DNA of 8,028 nucleotides from UBA349 sp964444115 (GTDB taxonomy: Archaea; Methanobacteriota; Methanobacteria; Methanobacteriales; Methanobacteriaceae), in contig CAYUFT010000095.1 of assembly GCA_964444115.1 (NCBI GenBank), forward strand, positions 1-8,028, written 5' to 3'. This document shows, piece by piece, positions 5,661 to 8,028 of the stretch (its first letter is position 1; each line of letters starts with the position of its first letter). The position numbers were made by a program, and so were the translations under genes. The notes under the pieces are model-generated. The model worked only from the letters and a program-made list of their open reading frames with translations. It was not told the origin of the DNA and did not search any database.

Positions 5661-6044
5661 TTGAAAAGTATTTACTATTTCGTAAAATTTGATTATAAAG
5701 CTAGATTAGATTCTATATATGTGAATATTCTTGGAAGTCAAGAAGATCAGGAATCTTTTCAAGTTTCAGAGAACGTAATTATTGATATTGACTCAGAGAA
5801 AATTCCGTTACAATTTAAAATTGTAGATGCTTCTGTGTTATTCCAGGAAAAGAAAAGTCTTTTAAAGAATCTTTCTAATGTAAAAATTGATTTAACAGTT
5901 GATTCAGATTCAGTCCACTTTTTGGGCCAGATTGATTTTGCCATAGACAATGACATACTAACGAAAAAAATAGATGTCACTGCACCTAATGATATAAAAA
6001 TGCCTGAAATGCAGGGTACTTATGCAGCGGGAAGATCTTTTTGA
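5661..6044 (+). CDS. DUF2283-like small protein with C-terminal extension
   Basis: This is a 127-aa soluble protein without signal peptide or membrane segment. Residues about 5-60 match the DUF2283 pattern: an aromatic/Lys strand followed by FDYKARLDSIYVNIL (compare the family's YD..aDalYi), then SENVIIDIDSEKIPLQFKIVDAS (compare vilDiD.....gieildAS). The family's normal length is about 60-70 aa and its role is unknown. Residues 61-127 are an extension with alternating hydrophobic and acidic residues (VKIDLTVDSDSVHFLGQIDFAIDND), probably a further beta-rich segment, and a tail AAGRSF. The start is TTG at 5661, with GGGGATA (5649-5655) about six bases ahead. It is preceded by its own TATA box and followed by a T8 run, so it is likely monocistronic. 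The family assignment rests on motif spacing only. Function is not known. Confidence 0.68.
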   Translation: MKSIYYFVKFDYKARLDSIYVNILGSQEDQESFQVSENVIIDIDSEKIPLQFKIVDASVLFQEKKSLLKNLSNVKIDLTVDSDSVHFLGQIDFAIDNDILTKKIDVTAPNDIKMPEMQGTYAAGRSF

Positions 6045-6069
6045 TGTTAGAACCTGTTATTCTCACTTA

Positions 6070-6077
6070 TTTTTTTT
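6070..6077 (+). terminator. Oligo-T stop after the DUF2283-like gene
   Basis: A T8 run lies 26 bases after the stop codon. No good hairpin precedes it. A simple T tract is enough for termination in many archaea. Confidence 0.4.
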
Positions 6078-6280
6078 AAATAATATATTTATGCCTAATT
6101 AAAAATTTTAGAGAGCATATTAACTCTATGAAAAATTTATTATAGTCTCCTTTTAGAATTTATCTGCTAATTATTGATCTATAACCTAAATTATCGATAT
6201 AATAAGTCTTTTTTTATTTGTTCTTATTTTAAAGGATTATTTTTTTCTTAAATTCCTCCTAATTTTCCATCTTAGAAATA
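6078..6280. other. AT-rich spacer before the split surface gene
   Basis: I see no gene. Two more T7 runs on the plus strand (6209-6215 and 6240-6246) could stop read-through ahead of the promoter at 6281. Confidence 0.4.
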
Positions 6281-6288
6281 TTTATATA
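6281..6288 (+). promoter_or_regulatory. TATA box of the split surface-protein gene
   Basis: TTTATATA, preceded by AGAAATA as a BRE-like element, is a near-consensus methanogen promoter. It predicts a start near 6308-6312, giving a leader of about 35 bases that includes AGGAGGT at 6332-6338. Confidence 0.65.
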
Positions 6289-6294
6289 TTAAAA

Positions 6295-6310
6295 CTTTTA
6301 CATGTAAAAG
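6295..6310 (+). promoter_or_regulatory. Perfect 16-bp palindrome, operator candidate
   Basis: CTTTTACATGTAAAAG is fully self-complementary with no loop, so it suits a dimeric DNA-binding protein better than an RNA hairpin. It begins six bases after the TATA box and reaches the predicted transcript start, a normal place for an archaeal repressor to block polymerase recruitment. Confidence 0.55.
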
Positions 6311-6345
6311 GGCTAAAGAAAATTAAATTTTAGGAGGTATATTAA

Positions 6346-6630
6346 ATGGTTTATAAAAAATATTTGGCCATAGTAATGGTTTTAGGACTTATGAGCTTTG
6401 AACCTGCAGCAGCAGTCCAAATAGGTTCCGAAAATGAGTTATGCACTGATATTAATTCAACTAATGTATTTGAAAACATAAACAAAACTAAAACCACCCA
6501 TATGGCAAATAAAATAGATGGTAATGATCTTCATGGGCAAAATAACAGATTCTTGAATATGAGTTCTGTAAAGATTAAATCATTTAAGAAATTTTCCAAA
6601 AAAAACCCCTCAACATCTATTATTCCATAA
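6346..6630 (+). CDS. Exported protein, 5' half of a frameshifted surface-protein gene
   Basis: This is a 94-aa frame with an excellent ribosome site (AGGAGGT, seven bases before ATG). Residues 1-23 form a signal peptide (VYKKYLAIVMVLGLMSF, then EPAAAV with a cut near AAA). The rest is polar, with sequons NST, NKT and NMS and a basic end (KIKSFKKFSKKN). I do not recognise a family. It stops at TAA 6628-6630, and the next reading frame (open from 6572, overlapping this one) continues with the same Asn/Lys/Ser-rich composition and a membrane anchor but has no ribosome site. Removing one base from the A8 tract at 6598-6605 would fuse both into one protein of about 278 aa: signal peptide, glycosylated stalk, membrane anchor. 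I therefore read this as half of a broken, phase-variable or recoded gene. A separate small secreted protein remains possible. Confidence 0.6.
   Translation: MVYKKYLAIVMVLGLMSFEPAAAVQIGSENELCTDINSTNVFENINKTKTTHMANKIDGNDLHGQNNRFLNMSSVKIKSFKKFSKKNPSTSIIP
6598..6605 (+). repeat. A8 homopolymer where the two reading frames overlap
   Basis: Eight A followed by four C lies in the overlap of the two frames. One A fewer would join them. Homopolymers are sites of slipped-strand mutation, of polymerase slippage and of sequencing error. Confidence 0.6.
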
Positions 6631-6643
6631 AATCAAACACTCA

Positions 6644-7183
6644 TTGATAATCAAAAAAGCAAATCTAACTCTTGATGATAAAAGTAAATCCAAATCAAAT
6701 ATAAATCATCTTTCAGATGCAAGTCAACATATTACCAACAACCAAACTCATAAGGACGCATTCCACAGTGAGGCCAGCATTAATAAAACACACCAGCCAT
6801 ATATCAATGAAAATAAAATGGAATCCTTGGTATTTGATAATAATCAAACAAACAATAACCGTACCGGACTATCAAATTTCAATAATATAACTAATGAAAG
6901 TCTAGAAACTAATAATAAAACAATAAATTCAACTGAAAATAAAACAAATTTAAATAACACCCAAAATCTAACAAATAACACCACGCTATCATCCAATGGT
7001 GAAGAATCTATAAAAGATAAAGTCTGTGATACATTACTGGCAGTTGGTTATTTATCAGCAGCAATTGCTGCCGGATGTGCCTTAAATCCAGAACCCGCAG
7101 CCTCCAAAGTAATTGGTGTCATTGCAGTAGGAGTAGCTGCAGTTTCATTTGTGGCCTATATCTGTATAAAGTGGTTCTGGTAA
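6644..7183 (+). CDS. Sequon-rich stalk and membrane anchor, 3' half of the frameshifted gene
   Basis: This is a 179-aa frame if started at TTG 6644, but there is no Shine-Dalgarno sequence before that codon or before the later in-frame ATG (residue 59). The frame is actually open back to 6572. Residues 1-118 are Asn/Thr/Ser/Lys-rich with 14 N-X-S/T sequons (for example at 33, 47, 67, 72, 81, 84, 91, 95 and 99), a pattern of heavily N-glycosylated archaeal surface stalks. Residues about 130-146 (LLAVGYLSAAIAAGCA) and 156-175 (VIGVIAVGVAAVSFVAYICI) are hydrophobic helices separated by a Pro-containing turn (LNPEPAAS). Cys128, 145 and 174 are spaced through this part, and it ends KWFW. A lone stalk without signal peptide makes little sense, so I take it as the continuation of the preceding frame. 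The hydrophobic tail has a faint resemblance to hydrophobic bacteriocin cores, but I would not call it that. Family not recognised. Confidence 0.5.
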   Translation: MIIKKANLTLDDKSKSKSNINHLSDASQHITNNQTHKDAFHSEASINKTHQPYINENKMESLVFDNNQTNNNRTGLSNFNNITNESLETNNKTINSTENKTNLNNTQNLTNNTTLSSNGEESIKDKVCDTLLAVGYLSAAIAAGCALNPEPAASKVIGVIAVGVAAVSFVAYICIKWFW

Positions 7184-7191
7184 TTTAACAC

Positions 7192-7216
7192 TTTTTTCTT
7201 AAATTTTTATTTTTTA
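7192..7216 (+). terminator. Oligo-T stop after the split surface gene
   Basis: T6 at 7192-7197 and further T-rich runs up to 7215 begin nine bases after the stop codon. Weak arms CTTAAA/TTTAAG flank the second run. It separates this gene from the convergent ligase gene. Confidence 0.45.
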
Positions 7217-7314
7217 AGTTTGGCAATACATTAAAAACAAACTTTTTTATGTCAATTTTAATTAGAACTTTTTTTTATAAAAAATAAAGAATGAAAGGAA
7301 AAACAGATCAATCT

Positions 7315-7332
7315 AAAAAATTTTAAAAAAAA
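7315..7332 (-). terminator. Oligo-T stop after the DNA ligase gene
   Basis: The minus strand has T8 (7332-7325), AAAA, then T6 (7320-7315), beginning 25 bases after the ligase stop codon. No strong hairpin precedes it. Confidence 0.45.
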
Positions 7333-7357
7333 TATATATTAATTGATTATACATTTA

Positions 7358-8028
7358 TTAATCGTCCCATCGGAATCTAACCCAAACTGGGGCCCGGGGT
7401 GAATGGTTAATAATCTCTTGGACTCGTATTTCTGCTAAAAGGGGTCTATTACTAATTAATAGTTCTGAAAGGACACTTTCTGGAAGCTCAATATCTAATG
7501 GGGCCTCATTTTTTCTTAAAATATTCAATATATACTTACGATCCTGATCACTAAAGCCCGTTCCAACTTTTCCAAAAAATTTTCCATCTTTTTTGAGAAT
7601 CAATGCTCCAAAAGCAATACTACCCGTACTTTTAGTAGCACCAACCACATAAACATCAATGGTGTCCTGTTTTTTTAGTTTAATCCAGTTTCCTGATCTT
7701 TTACCGGGTTCATATACTGAATAAGTTTTTTTCAGGATAATTCCTTCAAAACCTGCCTTTAGATTGTCATTGAGATGTTTATTTAAGTCATTTAATTCTT
7801 GAAAACCTACCAGGTCAATGAATTCATCTAAATTAACTGCCTTTAAAAGAAGCGATTTTCGTTCTATTAAAGGCTTTTCCATTACGAATTCATTATCCCA
7901 ATTTATAATATCAAATATATTATAGGTGGCTGGTATTTTACGCGCTAAAATACTTATTTTGAATTTATCTTCTACATTACGTTTTAGAAGCTGTCTAAAT
8001 CCTCCAGCTACGGTTAGTTCACCATCCA
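7358..8028 (-). CDS. ATP-dependent DNA ligase, C-terminal part (5' end outside window)
   Basis: The visible 222 residues are in one open frame to the window edge, so the start lies beyond 8028. The internal ATG at 7882 is not the start: ligase motifs continue upstream of it. In order are DGELTV (motif III, visible residues 1-6), RKIPATYNIFDII (about 29-41, motif IIIa-like), KPLIERKSLL, EGIILKK (motif IV, 94-100), NWIKLKK (motif V, 113-119), then an OB-fold with DVYVVGATKS, FGALIL and FGKVGTGF (152-158). These seal DNA nicks through a ligase-adenylate; the catalytic Lys (motif I) is not in the window. The OB-fold wording and the short tail, EIRVQEI ending VRFRWDD, look more like LigC/LigD-type repair ligases than the roughly 560-aa replicative archaeal ligase, whose end usually carries a longer RFPR motif VI region. 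The total length would settle this. It is convergent with the plus-strand surface gene and ends with oligo-T tracts. Confidence 0.9.
   Translation of the reverse strand, partial: DGELTVAGGFRQLLKRNVEDKFKISILARKIPATYNIFDIINWDNEFVMEKPLIERKSLLLKAVNLDEFIDLVGFQELNDLNKHLNDNLKAGFEGIILKKTYSVYEPGKRSGNWIKLKKQDTIDVYVVGATKSTGSIAFGALILKKDGKFFGKVGTGFSDQDRKYILNILRKNEAPLDIELPESVLSELLISNRPLLAEIRVQEIINHSPRAPVWVRFRWDD

Noticed and set aside
5759..5980. Minus-strand frame inside the DUF2283-like gene
   Set aside because: It is a shadow frame without ribosome site; the plus-strand frame has promoter, ribosome site and family motif.
6598..6606. Programmed -1 frameshift at A AAA AAC
   Set aside because: The downstream frame is +1 relative to the first frame, so a -1 shift would not reach it.
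7123..7183. Bacteriocin core peptide at the end of the split surface gene
   Set aside because: The hydrophobic, Cys-containing tail is better explained as a membrane anchor of a stalk protein; no maturation or immunity gene is nearby.
7880..7882. ATG as start of a 174-aa ligase fragment
   Set aside because: The frame stays open to the window edge and encodes further ligase motifs (DGEL, YNIFDII), so this is an internal Met.

Overview
The window reads as chromosomal DNA of a pseudomurein-walled methanogenic archaeon, most likely a Methanobacterium-like member of the Methanobacteriales. The evidence is one large secreted protein that combines pseudomurein-binding-repeat-like segments with a C-terminal cysteine-peptidase domain of the pseudomurein endoisopeptidase (C71/transglutaminase-like) type. 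Supporting signs are a small TRAM-domain protein, a DUF2283-like protein, archaeal TATA boxes, oligo-T terminators, strong A+T bias outside genes, and frequent non-ATG starts (TTG for three genes and apparently ATT for a fourth).

Layout. (1) 1-900: the stub of a secreted beta-helix/adhesin-like protein on the minus strand, then about 500 bp of AT-rich intergenic DNA with a 14-bp sequence present three times. (2) 901-3249, minus strand: the 782-aa wall-active protein, made of a signal peptide, an Asn-rich stalk, a glycoside-hydrolase-like barrel interrupted by a Lys/Tyr-rich block of about 97 residues, pseudomurein-binding repeats and the endoisopeptidase domain. Its leader carries an inverted repeat touching the Shine-Dalgarno sequence. 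(3) 3250-4051: an intergenic region with no convincing gene. (4) 4052-4912, plus strand: a bile acid:sodium symporter (BASS/SBF) family membrane transporter. (5) 5060-5281, plus strand: a TRAM-domain RNA-binding protein with its own TATA box, a leader palindrome and a clear terminator. (6) 5661-6044, plus strand: a DUF2283-like protein with a C-terminal extension. (7) 6346-7183, plus strand: a promoter with a perfect 16-bp palindrome, then two reading frames that together look like one secreted, sequon-rich, membrane-anchored surface protein split by a frameshift, with an A8 tract in the overlap. (8) 7358-8028, minus strand: the C-terminal part of an ATP-dependent DNA ligase running off the window end.

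The genes do not form one operon. Nearly every one has its own promoter-like or terminator-like signal, and strands alternate. The common theme is the cell surface: three of the seven loci encode exported proteins. The most unusual items are the Lys/Tyr-rich insert inside the hydrolase-like domain, the apparent ATT start with a leader hairpin, and the frameshifted surface gene under a palindromic operator-like site. I recognise no defence system, CRISPR array, transposon, tRNA or rRNA.
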